DNA from: DATFVB01 sp963714035
GTDB lineage: Bacteria; Acidobacteriota; Thermoanaerobaculia; UBA5066; DATFVB01
Direction of reading: 5' to 3'
Length of the DNA: 64,000 nucleotides
NCBI GenBank assembly: GCA_963714035.1
Contig: OY970224.1
Location: 1 to 64,000 of the forward strand
The notes below the pieces were generated by a model. It worked only from the letters and a program-made list of their open reading frames with translations, was not told the origin of the DNA and searched no databases. Within the stretch, counting starts at the first letter, position 1; the number at the start of each line of letters is the position of its first letter. Positions 38,762-48,669 of this stretch are shown in pieces. Made by a program: the position numbers and the translations under genes.

Positions 38762-41510
38762 AAAGGACGCCCGCGACTTTCTCGGTCGAGAACGCCTCGA
38801 TGACGTCGCCGACCTTGACGTCCTGGTAGCGCTCGAGGCCGATGCCGCACTCGAAACCGTTCTTCACTTCCGAGACGTCGTCCTTGAAGCGGCGGAGCGA
38901 CGCGATCTTCCCCTCGTAGACCACCCGGTTGTCGCGCAGGAGACGCACCCCCGCCGAACGGGGGATCGATCCCTCCACGACGTAGCAGCCGGCGACGATG
39001 CCGACCTTCGGAACCTGGAACGTGTTGCGCACCTCGGCGCGGCCTCGCGAGACCTCCTTCAGCGTCGGCTCGAGGAGCCCCTCCATCGCCTTCCGGATGT
39101 CGTCGGTGATGTTGTAGATGACCGTGTAGAGGCGAATGTCGACGCCCGCCTTTTCGGCCTCCGTCTCCGCCTTCTTCTCGGGGCGGACGTTGAAACCGAT
39201 GATGATCGCGCCCGACGCCGAGGCGAGGAGCACGTCGTTGACGTTGATCGCTCCCACTCCCGCGTGAAGGACGGTGACCTTGACCTGCTCCGTCGAGAGC
39301 TTCTTGAGCGTCGACGAGAGCACCTCGGCCGACCCCATCACGTCGGTCTTCAGGATGATCGCGAGGTCCTTGACGCCTCCCTGCTGGATTCTGGAGAAGA
39401 GCGCCTCGAGCGACGTCCTGGACGTCGACGCCATCGCGTGCTCGCGGTTCTTCTCCTTCCGGAAGGAAACGATCTGCCGCGCGCGGATCTCGTTCTCGAC
39501 GACCTGGATCGTGTCCCCCGCGGCGGGGAGATCCTCGAAACCCGTCACCTCGACGGGGGTCGAGGGCCCGGCCTCGGTGAGGCGGTTGCCGGTTTCGTCG
39601 GACATCGCCCGGAGGCGGCCCGAAACGGCGCCCGCGTAGAAGACGTCCCCGATCCGGAGCGTCCCCGACTGGACGAGCACGGTCGCCACGTTCCCGCGGC
39701 CCGCCTCGCGGCGCGCCTCGATCACGACGCCGCGCGCCGTTCCCCCGGGGTCGGCCTTCAGTTCCTGGAGCTCCGCCACGAGGCGGATGATCTCGAGGAG
39801 CTGGTCGATCCCCTGCTTCTTGAGCGCCGAGACCTCGACCGACGGCACGTCGCCGCCCCACGACTCGAGGAGGACGCCGCGGTCGCCGAGCTCCTTCTTG
39901 ACGCGCTCGACGTTGGCGTTGGGCTTGTCGATCTTGTTGATCGCCACGACGATCGGGACCTTCGCCGCGCGCGCGTGGTCGATCGCCTCGACTGTCTGCG
40001 GCATGACGCCGTCGTCGGCGGCGACGACCAGGACGACGATGTCCGTCGCCGCGGCGCCGCGGGCGCGCATCAGCGTGAACGCCTCGTGGCCGGGCGTGTC
40101 CAGGAAGACGATCGGCGTGCCCCGGGACTCGACCCGATAGGCGCCGATGTGCTGCGTGATTCCCCCCGCTTCGCCCGCCGCGACCTTCGTCTCCCGGATC
40201 GCGTCGAGGAGGGACGTCTTCCCGTGGTCGACGTGGCCCATGACCGTGACGACCGGGGCGCGCGGCTTCAGGTTCTCGGGGGTGCCCTTGTCTCCCTGTT
40301 CCTCGCGGGCGAGCTCCATCTCCTCTTCGAAGGAGACGACGGCCGCCTCCACGCCGATCTCACGGGCGATCTCGACCGCGACGTTGGCGGGCAGGCTCTG
40401 GTTGATCGTCACCATCATCCCGCGGCGGAGGAGCTTCTGGACGAGGTCGCGGGCGAGGACGCCGAGCTTCTCGGAGAGCTCCTTGACCGTGACGCCCTCC
40501 GAGAGGAACACGGGCCCGGTCGGGAGCGGTTTCTTGAACTCGACGACCCTGCCCGAATCGTCGTGCCGGGTTTCCTTGCCGGCGCGGCGCATCGCGGACT
40601 TCGAGATCGGCTTCGGCTCGGAGGGCTCCTCGATCGTCGCGTTCTTGTCGATGAGCGGGAGCGTGATGTCGGAATACGTGTCGGGCTGATACTCCCCGAC
40701 GAAATCGCGCAGGTCGACTTCGTCCGCGGCGTTGATCTTCGGGCGCGCGCCGGTCTTCTTGGCCGCGGCCTTCTTCGACTCCTCTTCCTTCTTCCGGCGA
40801 AGGGCCTTGGTGTCGTCGGCGGGAGCGGGCGTCTCGATCCCACCGGGCCGCATGGGACGCCCCGGGCCCGGGCGGCCGGGGGGCAGGGGCGGCCTCGCGC
40901 CGGGGATGCGCGCGCCGGGGGCGCCGGGAGCGGGTCGATAAACGCTCGGCGCCGGTCGGGCGCCGGGCGCGAAGCGAGGCGGCGGGGGAACGCCCGGACG
41001 CGGCGCAATGGCGCCGGGGCGCGGCGGCGCGGCACCCGCGGGGGGCGGGCCGGGACGCGCGATCGGGCGTCGGGGCGGGAGCACGATCTTCCGCGGGACG
41101 AGGGGCGCCTTCGCCGGCTCGGTCTTCGGCGCCCCGGCGGACGTCTCGGGCTCCGGATCCGAGGGAACGACCGCGGTGCGCGCGGGTTCGGCCGGAGGCC
41201 TCGGACGCGGCTCGGCCGGCTTCGGCGGAGCCTCGCCCTTGCGGTCGGGCGCCGTCGGCTTCTCGATGATCCTGATCCGGGAGAGTGCGCTCTTGGGCGC
41301 CTGCGTCGTCCTCGGTCGGCTCGGTTCCTCCCGGACGATGAGCGACTTGGGCGCGTGCGTCTTTCCCTGCAGGATCGCGAGGACGGTCGATTCGTCGAGA
41401 TCCGCCTGAGCGGAGGAGACCTGGACTCCGATCGACTGCAGCAGGAACATCAGTTCCCGGTCGCCGACCCCCATCTGCTGCGCGAGTTCGTGGACCCGAA
41501 TTTTCGCCAT
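38754..41510 (-). CDS. infB: Translation initiation factor IF-2
   Basis: 918 residues. The N-terminal IF2N domain (IRVHELAQQMGVGDRELMFLL, in part) is followed by a long Pro/Ala/Arg-rich linker (about 70-290). A second IF2N-like segment (GVTVKELSEKLGVLARDLVQKL, in part) precedes the G domain with GHVDHGKTSLLDAI, DTPGHEAF and NKIDKP. Domains II to IV complete the protein, ending ERYQDVKVGDVIEAF. IF-2 places initiator tRNA on the 30S subunit and promotes subunit joining. The ATG directly follows the nusA TAA, with no gap. Confidence 0.97.
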   Translation of the reverse strand: MAKIRVHELAQQMGVGDRELMFLLQSIGVQVSSAQADLDESTVLAILQGKTHAPKSLIVREEPSRPRTTQAPKSALSRIRIIEKPTAPDRKGEAPPKPAEPRPRPPAEPARTAVVPSDPEPETSAGAPKTEPAKAPLVPRKIVLPPRRPIARPGPPPAGAAPPRPGAIAPRPGVPPPPRFAPGARPAPSVYRPAPGAPGARIPGARPPLPPGRPGPGRPMRPGGIETPAPADDTKALRRKKEEESKKAAAKKTGARPKINAADEVDLRDFVGEYQPDTYSDITLPLIDKNATIEEPSEPKPISKSAMRRAGKETRHDDSGRVVEFKKPLPTGPVFLSEGVTVKELSEKLGVLARDLVQKLLRRGMMVTINQSLPANVAVEIAREIGVEAAVVSFEEEMELAREEQGDKGTPENLKPRAPVVTVMGHVDHGKTSLLDAIRETKVAAGEAGGITQHIGAYRVESRGTPIVFLDTPGHEAFTLMRARGAAATDIVVLVVAADDGVMPQTVEAIDHARAAKVPIVVAINKIDKPNANVERVKKELGDRGVLLESWGGDVPSVEVSALKKQGIDQLLEIIRLVAELQELKADPGGTARGVVIEARREAGRGNVATVLVQSGTLRIGDVFYAGAVSGRLRAMSDETGNRLTEAGPSTPVEVTGFEDLPAAGDTIQVVENEIRARQIVSFRKEKNREHAMASTSRTSLEALFSRIQQGGVKDLAIILKTDVMGSAEVLSSTLKKLSTEQVKVTVLHAGVGAINVNDVLLASASGAIIIGFNVRPEKKAETEAEKAGVDIRLYTVIYNITDDIRKAMEGLLEPTLKEVSRGRAEVRNTFQVPKVGIVAGCYVVEGSIPRSAGVRLLRDNRVVYEGKIASLRRFKDDVSEVKNGFECGIGLERYQDVKVGDVIEAFSTEKVAGVLSA

Positions 41511-42995
41511 TTATCCCTTTTCTTCGACGGCCGGTTCCTCGAGAACCGATCCCTCCGGGGCGCCCTCGGCCTCTTCTTCTTCCGGCTCGGGCGTCGGGTT
41601 ATCGAACTCCTGGGCCGCCTCGAGGATTTCCCGGGCGCGGTCCTCACCCATTTCGGCGATCGGCGCGAGCGACTCGACCGTCTGCGAGAGCAGCTGGTCG
41701 AGGTTCGCGACCCCGGCCTCCTCGAGCGCGGCGGCGGTCTCCTCGTCGACTCCCGGCACCGAGGACACCGGCGTCTGCTGGCGCTGGGAGGCGCGAAGCA
41801 TCCGGCCGAGCGCTTCCGCGACCTCGCCCTTGACCTCCGCTTCGCTCTTGATCTCGATCTTGGCGCCGATGAGCGCCGAGGCGAGGCGGACGTTCTGCCC
41901 CTTCTTGCCGATCGCCAGGGAGAGCTGCTCGTCCTCGACGACGCAGTCGAGCGTCAGCGGGCCGTCCTCGTGATGGATCGGCGACACGCGCGTGATCTTC
42001 GCCGGGGAGAGCGCGTTCTGCGCGAACGTGATCAGGTCGTCGCTGTACTGGATCACGTCGATCTTCTCGCCGTGGAGCTCGCGCATGATCGCCTGGACGC
42101 GGCTTCCCCTCATGCCGACGCACGCGCCGACGGGATCGACGTCTCTCTCGCGGGAGAGCACGGCGACCTTCGCGCGCTCGCCCGGCTGGCGAACGGCGCC
42201 CTTGATCACCACCGTGCCGTCGTAGATTTCCGGCACTTCCATTTCGAAGAGCCGGATCAGGAGGCGCGGATCGGTCCGAGAGAGGACGATCTGGGGGCCC
42301 TTCGGGTTCTTGTGCACGTCGGCGATGACCGCGCGCACCCTCTCCCCCTGGCCGTACCGTTCGGCGCGCGACTGCTGGTCGCGCGGGATCGCGGCCTCGA
42401 TCCGGCCCAGGTCGACGACGATGTCGCCGCGCTCGAACCGCTTCACGGTCCCGTTGATGAGCTCGCCCACCTTCGGGATGTACTCGTTGTAGATCCGCTC
42501 GCGCTCCGCTTCACGGACCTTCTGGTAGAGGACCTGCTTCGCGTTCTGCGCGGCGATCCGGCCCAGGCCGTCCGTCGAGCGGTAGATCCGCAGCTCGTCG
42601 CCGAGCTCCGGCTCCTCGACCTCGAAGGCCTCGGCGCCCTCCGTGCCCGGGCGGAAGACCCGCACGTTGCCGCCGGCGCCGGCCTCCCGGACGATCGCCT
42701 TCGCGTCGTCGAGGAGGACGAGCGTGGCCGGGTCGGGCGGCGGTTCCACCCCCTCGGGAAGGGGCTCGACCGGCTCCTCGGGGACTTCCGGCATCACGTC
42801 GACGACCTTCCGGGGCGTGTAGGCGGACATCGAGCCGGTCTCCCGGTCGATCTTCGCGACGATTTCCTTCACCTTGTAGAAGCGCCGGGCAGCTGACGCC
42901 ATGGCCTCTTCGAGGGCGCCGAACATCTTCTCGGGATCGATGTCCTTCTCGCGGGAGACCTGTCGAATCACCGATGCCAGATCGTTCGTCATCAT
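41511..42995 (-). CDS. nusA: Transcription termination/antitermination factor NusA
   Basis: 494 residues. The start at 42995 (MMTNDLASVIRQVSREK) is chosen because it overlaps the rimP stop codon as ATGA. An N-terminal RNA-polymerase-binding domain is followed by S1 (GELINGTVKRFERGDIVVDLG, in part) and two KH domains (GVSPIHHEDGPL region; SLAIGKKGQNVRLAS). A helix-hairpin-helix-like repeat (ALEEAGVANLDQLL) precedes an acidic C-terminus. NusA modulates pausing, termination and antitermination. A terminator-like hairpin in the operon leader could make it autoregulatory. Confidence 0.95.
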   Translation of the reverse strand: MMTNDLASVIRQVSREKDIDPEKMFGALEEAMASAARRFYKVKEIVAKIDRETGSMSAYTPRKVVDVMPEVPEEPVEPLPEGVEPPPDPATLVLLDDAKAIVREAGAGGNVRVFRPGTEGAEAFEVEEPELGDELRIYRSTDGLGRIAAQNAKQVLYQKVREAERERIYNEYIPKVGELINGTVKRFERGDIVVDLGRIEAAIPRDQQSRAERYGQGERVRAVIADVHKNPKGPQIVLSRTDPRLLIRLFEMEVPEIYDGTVVIKGAVRQPGERAKVAVLSRERDVDPVGACVGMRGSRVQAIMRELHGEKIDVIQYSDDLITFAQNALSPAKITRVSPIHHEDGPLTLDCVVEDEQLSLAIGKKGQNVRLASALIGAKIEIKSEAEVKGEVAEALGRMLRASQRQQTPVSSVPGVDEETAAALEEAGVANLDQLLSQTVESLAPIAEMGEDRAREILEAAQEFDNPTPEPEEEEAEGAPEGSVLEEPAVEEKG

Positions 42996-43489
42996 GAGCT
43001 TCTTTTCCCGGTCGCGGCCGGCCACTCGGGTTCGAGCCGTGCGACCTTGACCTCGCCAAAACTCAAATTATAGGTTTTTCGGGAATCGTCGTCCACGATC
43101 CGGAGGCGGTCTCCCTCGACGGAATCGAGGATTCCCCGAAAGTTTCGCGACCCTTCGATCGGAAGGGCCGACTGCACCTTCACGCGACGGCCGAGGTAGC
43201 GGCGCGCGTCATCGGGAGAGTAGAGCCTCCGGTCGAGTCCCGGAGAGCTCACCTCCAGATGGTAGCGATGACCGATCGGCGCCTGCGCGTCGAGGAGCGG
43301 CGAGACGTCCCGAGAGATTCTCTCGCAATCCTCCAGCGTGACCCCTTCCTCTTTGTCGATGACGAGGCGCAACACGAGATGGCGCCCGGCGCCCGCCGTT
43401 TCGATCGCGAGAAGCCGGCAGCCGCTCTCCGCGGCGATCTGCTCGACCTCCCGCGTCGTTTTTTCGTCCAGGATTTCGGTGCTCCGCAT
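42992..43489 (-). CDS. rimP: Ribosome maturation factor RimP
   Basis: 165 residues. Motifs are LLAIETAGAGRHLVLRLVIDKEEGVTLEDC and YHLEVSSPGLDRRL, given here by the cores VIDKEEGVTLEDC and EVSSPGLDRRL, typical of RimP. It assists 30S assembly. It is the first gene of the rimP-nusA-infB operon, preceded by a promoter and a hairpin, and overlaps nusA by four bases. Confidence 0.95.
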   Translation of the reverse strand: MRSTEILDEKTTREVEQIAAESGCRLLAIETAGAGRHLVLRLVIDKEEGVTLEDCERISRDVSPLLDAQAPIGHRYHLEVSSPGLDRRLYSPDDARRYLGRRVKVQSALPIEGSRNFRGILDSVEGDRLRIVDDDSRKTYNLSFGEVKVARLEPEWPAATGKRSS

Positions 43490-43509
43490 TATCCTTACCG
43501 CCGCCGAAC

Positions 43510-43533
43510 AAAAAAGCGGGCATAAGCCCGCTT
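43510..43533 (-). terminator. Intrinsic terminator-like hairpin in the rimP-nusA-infB leader
   Basis: On the minus strand AAGCGGGC-TTAT-GCCCGCTT is a perfect eight-pair stem followed by a run of six T residues (43515-43510). It lies 20 bases before the rimP ATG and about 12 bases after the predicted initiation site, so it would attenuate its own operon. No minus-strand gene ends just upstream that would need it. Confidence 0.65.
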
Positions 43534-43551
43534 CTCCAAAAGCGCCGGGCT

Positions 43552-43580
43552 TTTATAGCAGAAAGGGCGGGGTCGCGCAA
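43552..43580 (-). promoter_or_regulatory. Promoter of the rimP-nusA-infB operon
   Basis: On the minus strand TTGCGC (43575-43580), a 17-base spacer and TATAAA (43552-43557). Initiation would be near 43545. The region also lies upstream of the divergent tonB-like gene. Confidence 0.6.
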
Positions 43581-43639
43581 ATATTCCGCGGGCGGGAATG
43601 GCGGAAACGAAAAAGACTCTTTTCTTGTTAGAGGGTTGA

Positions 43640-44713
43640 GTGTTCGGCGTCAAGGAAGAAGAACCCGAAGCCGCCCCGCCGCTCCGCCGTGTGCCGGACA
43701 TCGCGTATGCCCCCGACCTCGAGGATCTCGTCGAGCGGGTGGAACGCCCCCAGCGTCGCTGGCTGGAACGGGCGATTCTCCTTTCGCTCCTCGTTCACGC
43801 GGTCCTCATCATCCTCTTCCTCCTCGACCAGGGAAGGCAGCGGGCGGTGGCCCTTCGCGCCGAACAGGTCGAGATCGCCCGCCGAAAGGCGGAGCTCGCC
43901 AATCAGGTCCCGGTGAGGTTCTTCACGGAGGCGCCGGGTCCCGCCCGCCGAGATGCCCGCCGAAATGCTCCTCTTTCCGACAAGAACCGGCGCGCGAGCG
44001 GCGGAGACCGCAACCGTCCCAGGGCCGAGACGCCGTTCATCGCCCGCCAGAACGGGATGGAGGGGCTGGAGCCCGGCGCGCGGTCGAAGCCTTCGCCCCG
44101 CTCCTCGGCGTCCGCCGCCGCTCCCGCTCCGCCCGCCCCCCCCGCGGCGAAAGGAGAAACGGCTCCGTCGCCCGCGCCGTCCGCTACCCAGAACGGGCTC
44201 GTGCAGCCCCGACCGACGCCCGGCACCGAGCACGGAGAGCCCGGCGCGAACGGGCGCCCCCAGAACATCAACGACGCGATCCGGAACGCGACGGGGGGAG
44301 TTGGCGGCCTCGGGGGCGCTCCGAAGGCGAACGAAGGGGGCGGCTTCGTCGACTATGGACCGATTTCGTTCGACACGCAGTGGTACGACTGGGGCGACTA
44401 CGCCGAAGAGATGCTCCGGAAGATCAAGATCCACTGGTACGAGCACATTCCGAAGCTCGCCGAGCTTGGCCCGGACGGGAAGCTCTCGATCCGCTTCTAC
44501 ATCCGGGCCGACGGGACCGTGGAAGGGGAGACGGTGACCAAGACGTCCGACATTCCGCCGTACGACCACGCCGCGTTCCTCGGGATCTCGGACTCCTCGC
44601 CGTTCCGGCCGCTCCCGAAGGAGCTGAACGAATCGCGTGAAGGCGTGACGATCACGTTCCTGTACCTTCACTACCATTCGGGGGAGAAGTTTCCGCAGCT
44701 CCCGGACCACTGA
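43640..44713 (+). CDS. TonB-like protein with N-terminal membrane anchor and Pro/Ala-rich linker
   Basis: 357 residues from a GTG (AGAGGG upstream). A cytoplasmic N-terminus of about 40 residues precedes one transmembrane helix (AILLSLLVHAVLIILFLLD). A disordered Pro/Ala/Arg/Gly linker (about 100-235) follows. The C-terminal domain (about 245-345) has the TonB_C-like pattern MLRKIKIHWYEHIP, LSIRFYIRADGTVEGETV and SDSSPFRPLP. TonB proteins pass proton-motive energy to outer-membrane receptors; no exbB or exbD is adjacent, so a TolA-like or other envelope-spanning role is possible. Transcribed away from the rimP operon. Confidence 0.75.
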   Translation: MFGVKEEEPEAAPPLRRVPDIAYAPDLEDLVERVERPQRRWLERAILLSLLVHAVLIILFLLDQGRQRAVALRAEQVEIARRKAELANQVPVRFFTEAPGPARRDARRNAPLSDKNRRASGGDRNRPRAETPFIARQNGMEGLEPGARSKPSPRSSASAAAPAPPAPPAAKGETAPSPAPSATQNGLVQPRPTPGTEHGEPGANGRPQNINDAIRNATGGVGGLGGAPKANEGGGFVDYGPISFDTQWYDWGDYAEEMLRKIKIHWYEHIPKLAELGPDGKLSIRFYIRADGTVEGETVTKTSDIPPYDHAAFLGISDSSPFRPLPKELNESREGVTITFLYLHYHSGEKFPQLPDH

Positions 44714-44966
44714 TCCGTCGGCCGGGGCGCTCCTGCACCGCCGCGGCGATCTCCTCCGCGCATCTCCGGGCGGCGCCGCGTCCGGCGGCGGCGAACGCCT
44801 TCGCGCGGCGGCCGAGCTCGGCCCGGCGCGCCGGTTCTTCGAGCAGCGTTCGGAGCGCGTCCGGAAGGCCGTTTCGGGAAACGCGGGTCGCCGCTCCCGC
44901 CGCGAGCATGTCCCGGAGCAGGGTCCGGTAATTCCCGGCGTTCGGGCCGAACAGGACCGCGCACGC
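44652..44966 (-). pseudogene. C-terminal fragment of a Kdo transferase (WaaA/KdtA)
   Basis: On the minus strand the frame reads AVLFGPNAGNYRTLLRDML, then LPDALRTLLEEPARRAELG and FAAAGRGAARRCAEEIAAA. This is the last third of 3-deoxy-D-manno-octulosonic-acid transferase, whose normal text is VLFGPHT.NF.E... and ends with an RGA.ER helix. The N-terminal two thirds of the enzyme are absent. The frame runs on into the antisense of the tonB-like gene before a stop. At about 44960 it joins directly to a glycosyltransferase remnant. Confidence 0.6.
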
Positions 44967-45190
44967 CCGGAGCGGCGCGGCCGGTGATGGACGGGAACCT
45001 CGACGACGCGGGCGCCGGTGACCGTCACAGCGGTCCGCGCGGATTCCCTGGACGAGGTCCACCCGCCCCTCCCGGACCGATCTCCACATCTCCGGCAGGT
45101 CCGCCGGGTCGTTCTGCACGTCGGCGTCGAGCGTCGCGATCGCGGTTCCCCGGGCGGCGCGGATTCCGGCGGCGAGGCTCGGATCGCCGG
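44960..45190 (-). pseudogene. Decayed GT2 glycosyltransferase (dolichol-phosphate-mannose-synthase type)
   Basis: The minus strand encodes SLAAGIRAARGTAIATLDAD, then QNDPADLPEMWRSV and GRVDLVQGIRADR, the core of a GT2 domain with its DxD-type metal site. About 50-70 residues are then missing. A different frame resumes with TGARVVEVPVHHRPRRSGRA, the usual region before the first membrane helix. The beginning of the gene and its membrane tail are gone. This is a deletion-scarred remnant. Confidence 0.6.
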
Positions 45191-45291
45191 AGGAGCTCGC
45201 CGAAGTGATTCTCTTTCTCTGCAGCCCGGCCGCCTCGTGGATCGTCGGACAGACGATCGTCGTCGACGGCGGGATGAGCCTGCGTCTCTGA
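45160..45291 (+). pseudogene. C-terminal fragment of a short-chain dehydrogenase (FabG/enoyl reductase type)
   Basis: The plus strand reads RLGSPEELAEVILFLCSPAA, then SWIVGQTIVVDGGMSLRL and a TGA. This is the unmistakable end of an SDR-family oxidoreductase (the segment after the last Rossmann helix, with VDGG). Nothing upstream belongs to the family: the preceding bases encode the GT2 remnant on the other strand. The two fragments share or abut a junction near 45175-45190. Confidence 0.6.
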
Positions 45292-45390
45292 CGGCGCGGG
45301 CCGCCGGGGGAGCCACGATCGAGGGCGGGCGCGCCGCATTGACGGACCGCGATGGAGAATTCCGCCGACCCGCGTCTTTTTGGCGCCTTT
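45292..45390. other. Spacer after the gene remnants
   Basis: This stretch between the dehydrogenase remnant and the htrA promoter holds nothing I recognise. Together with the three remnants, the whole 44714-45524 interval contains no intact gene. Confidence 0.5.
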
Positions 45391-45420
45391 CCGACAGGGA
45401 CTTCGTGTCTTTGGAATAAT
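45391..45420 (+). promoter_or_regulatory. Candidate promoter of htrA
   Basis: CCGACA (45391-45396), 18 bases, AATAAT (45415-45420). Initiation near 45427 would give a leader of about 98 bases. A GTG at 45426, in frame with htrA, lies at the predicted start of the transcript. Confidence 0.4.
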
Positions 45421-45524
45421 TTACCGTGGCACCGGCGTTGCTCTTGCCGCAGTCGGACGATCGGTCCGCCGCGAGAGAATTCGGCGCGATTCGTCCGGGC
45501 TGTAACGAGGAGAAGGACAAACTC

Positions 45525-47048
45525 ATGAATTCGATGGCCAAACGGCAACTTTCGTTTTTCGCGCTGATCGCCGGCGCCGTGATCTTCGGCGTCGTTCTCG
45601 CGAGCTCGACCAACTGGACGCCGGTGACTTCGGCGCAGCACGTGACCCGGAACTCGAGCGGTCGCACCACGTCGATGACGCTCCCGTCGTTCGCCGACAT
45701 CGCTTCCGACGCGCTTCCGTCCGTCGTCTCGATCACCTCGACGGACATCGTCAAGGGCCCGCGCCGCGGCGCCCAGGGCTTCGGAGGGGACCAGGACGGG
45801 AACGGGGATCCTTTCCAGTTCTTCTTCGGCCTTCCCCACCCGGGCCAGGGAGACGACCAGCAGGAGCACAAGGAAGAAGCGGGCGGCTCCGGATTCATCA
45901 TCTCCGACGACGGCTACATTCTGACGAACAACCACGTCGTCGAAAACGGCCAGAAGATCGAGGTCAAGGTCGGCGACCAGCACACGTACAAGGCGAAGGT
46001 GGTCGGAACGGATCCGGCGACCGACATCGCCCTGCTCAAGATCGACGCCAAGGAGAAGCTCACCGCGATCAATCTCGGCGACTCCGACCGGCTGCGGGTC
46101 GGCGACTGGGTCATGGCGATCGGCGATCCGTGGGCGTTCGACAAGACCGTGACGGTCGGCGTCGTTTCGGCGAAGGGCCGCCGCAATCTGACGCTCGACC
46201 CGAACGCGAACTCGTTCGAGAACTTCATCCAGACCGACGCCGCGATCAATTTCGGGAACTCCGGCGGACCGCTCATCGACGTCGAGGGGCAGGTCATCGG
46301 CATCAACACGGCGATCTACCGTCCCGCGCAGAACATCGGGTTCGCGGTACCGATCAACACCGCGAAGGCGATCCTCGAGCAGCTCAAGACTCGCGGCAAG
46401 GTGACCCGCGGGTTCCTCGGCGTGAACATCCGGAACATCGACGAAGACAACATGCGGGCGTTCGGGCTCGCGTCGATCGGAGGCGCGCTCGTCGAGTCCG
46501 TCGAGAGCGACTCGCCCGCCGAAAAGGCCGGCGTGCTGCACGGCGACGTGATCGTCAAGGTGGACGACCGCGACGTGAAGGACACCCAGGACCTCATCGG
46601 CTACGTCTCCGCGAAGGCCCCGGGCTCGAAGGTGCGGCTGACGGTCCTCCGCGACGGGAAGACACGGGCGGTGACGGTGGATCTGGGCGAGCGGAAGGGC
46701 GAGACCGCCGAGAACGCGGCGGCGCCGGACACGGAGAGCGGCGGCTCTCGCGAGAAGATCGGGCTGTCGGTGCAGGATCTCACCGGCCAGTCGCGCCAGT
46801 ACTACCGGATCGACGCCGCGATCACCGGCGTCCTCGTGACGGGCGTATCCGAGGTGTCCGCCGCGGCGGATGCGGGCCTGGCGGAGGGAGACGTGATCAC
46901 GGAGGCCAACGGCCGCAAGGTCGGAACCGCCGCGGACCTGTCGAAAATCGTCCGCGACGCGAAGAAGGGGGACTACCTCCGCTTCTACGTGCGCCGTTTC
47001 CGGCCGCGTCCGGTCTCGTTCTTCGCGATCGTCAAGGTCGGCGAGTAG
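45525..47048 (+). CDS. degP: Periplasmic HtrA/Deg-family serine protease with two PDZ domains
   Basis: 507 residues from the ATG at 45525 (GAGGAGAAGG upstream). An N-terminal hydrophobic helix (FFALIAGAVIFGVVLASS) is a signal or anchor. The protease domain has the triad His137 (TNNHVV), Asp167 (ATDIALL) and Ser246 (GNSGGPL). PDZ1 starts near 300 (GFLGVNIRNI, AEKAGVLHGDVI) and PDZ2 near 415 (DAGLAEGDVITEANG). It degrades or refolds damaged envelope proteins. An in-frame GTG at 45426 would add 33 residues and could be a leaderless alternative start. The sigma-54 regulator gene follows after 10 bases and is probably co-transcribed. Confidence 0.9.
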   Translation: MNSMAKRQLSFFALIAGAVIFGVVLASSTNWTPVTSAQHVTRNSSGRTTSMTLPSFADIASDALPSVVSITSTDIVKGPRRGAQGFGGDQDGNGDPFQFFFGLPHPGQGDDQQEHKEEAGGSGFIISDDGYILTNNHVVENGQKIEVKVGDQHTYKAKVVGTDPATDIALLKIDAKEKLTAINLGDSDRLRVGDWVMAIGDPWAFDKTVTVGVVSAKGRRNLTLDPNANSFENFIQTDAAINFGNSGGPLIDVEGQVIGINTAIYRPAQNIGFAVPINTAKAILEQLKTRGKVTRGFLGVNIRNIDEDNMRAFGLASIGGALVESVESDSPAEKAGVLHGDVIVKVDDRDVKDTQDLIGYVSAKAPGSKVRLTVLRDGKTRAVTVDLGERKGETAENAAAPDTESGGSREKIGLSVQDLTGQSRQYYRIDAAITGVLVTGVSEVSAAADAGLAEGDVITEANGRKVGTAADLSKIVRDAKKGDYLRFYVRRFRPRPVSFFAIVKVGE

Positions 47049-47058
47049 GAGGAGGCGG

Positions 47059-48423
<1,365 letters not shown>

Positions 48424-48582
48424 GAGAGTGGGGCGCGGTGATACGCGCGGGGCCGGACCGCCCGAACCCGTCTTCCCGCACGTCTGACCGCGCCCTCGAC
48501 AAATTTGGCGGGTCTGTGCGTTTCCGCAGGTTGCCGATGACCGGCCCTCGAACAATACAATATATTTCACCCGGATTCTTCG

Positions 48583-48625
48583 GCGCCGGGTTAAGCGGCG
48601 CGAAGCGCCCGCTTGAACTCGGCGC
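48583..48625. repeat. GCGCCG-type hairpin repeat, copy 1 (before pyrE)
   Basis: GCGCCGGGTTAAGCGG and CCGCTTGAACTCGGCGC (ending 48625) form an imperfect 16-pair stem. The reverse complement matches the first hairpin at 62484-62520 almost base for base in both arms, so the same element occurs in the opposite orientation near infC-rpmI. Confidence 0.6.
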
Positions 48626-48669
48626 GCCCCGACGTCGATCGAGCGCGACGCCGATGTACTATCGATACG

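Noticed and set aside
39264..42896. A 1210-codon plus-strand frame opposite infB and nusA
   Set aside because: It is the mirror of two conserved genes; composition is extreme (Arg, Asp, Glu, Leu) and no domain is seen.
43510..43533. Terminator acting on the plus strand
   Set aside because: On the plus strand the stem is preceded by A residues and followed by CTCC with no T tract, and no plus-strand gene ends nearby.
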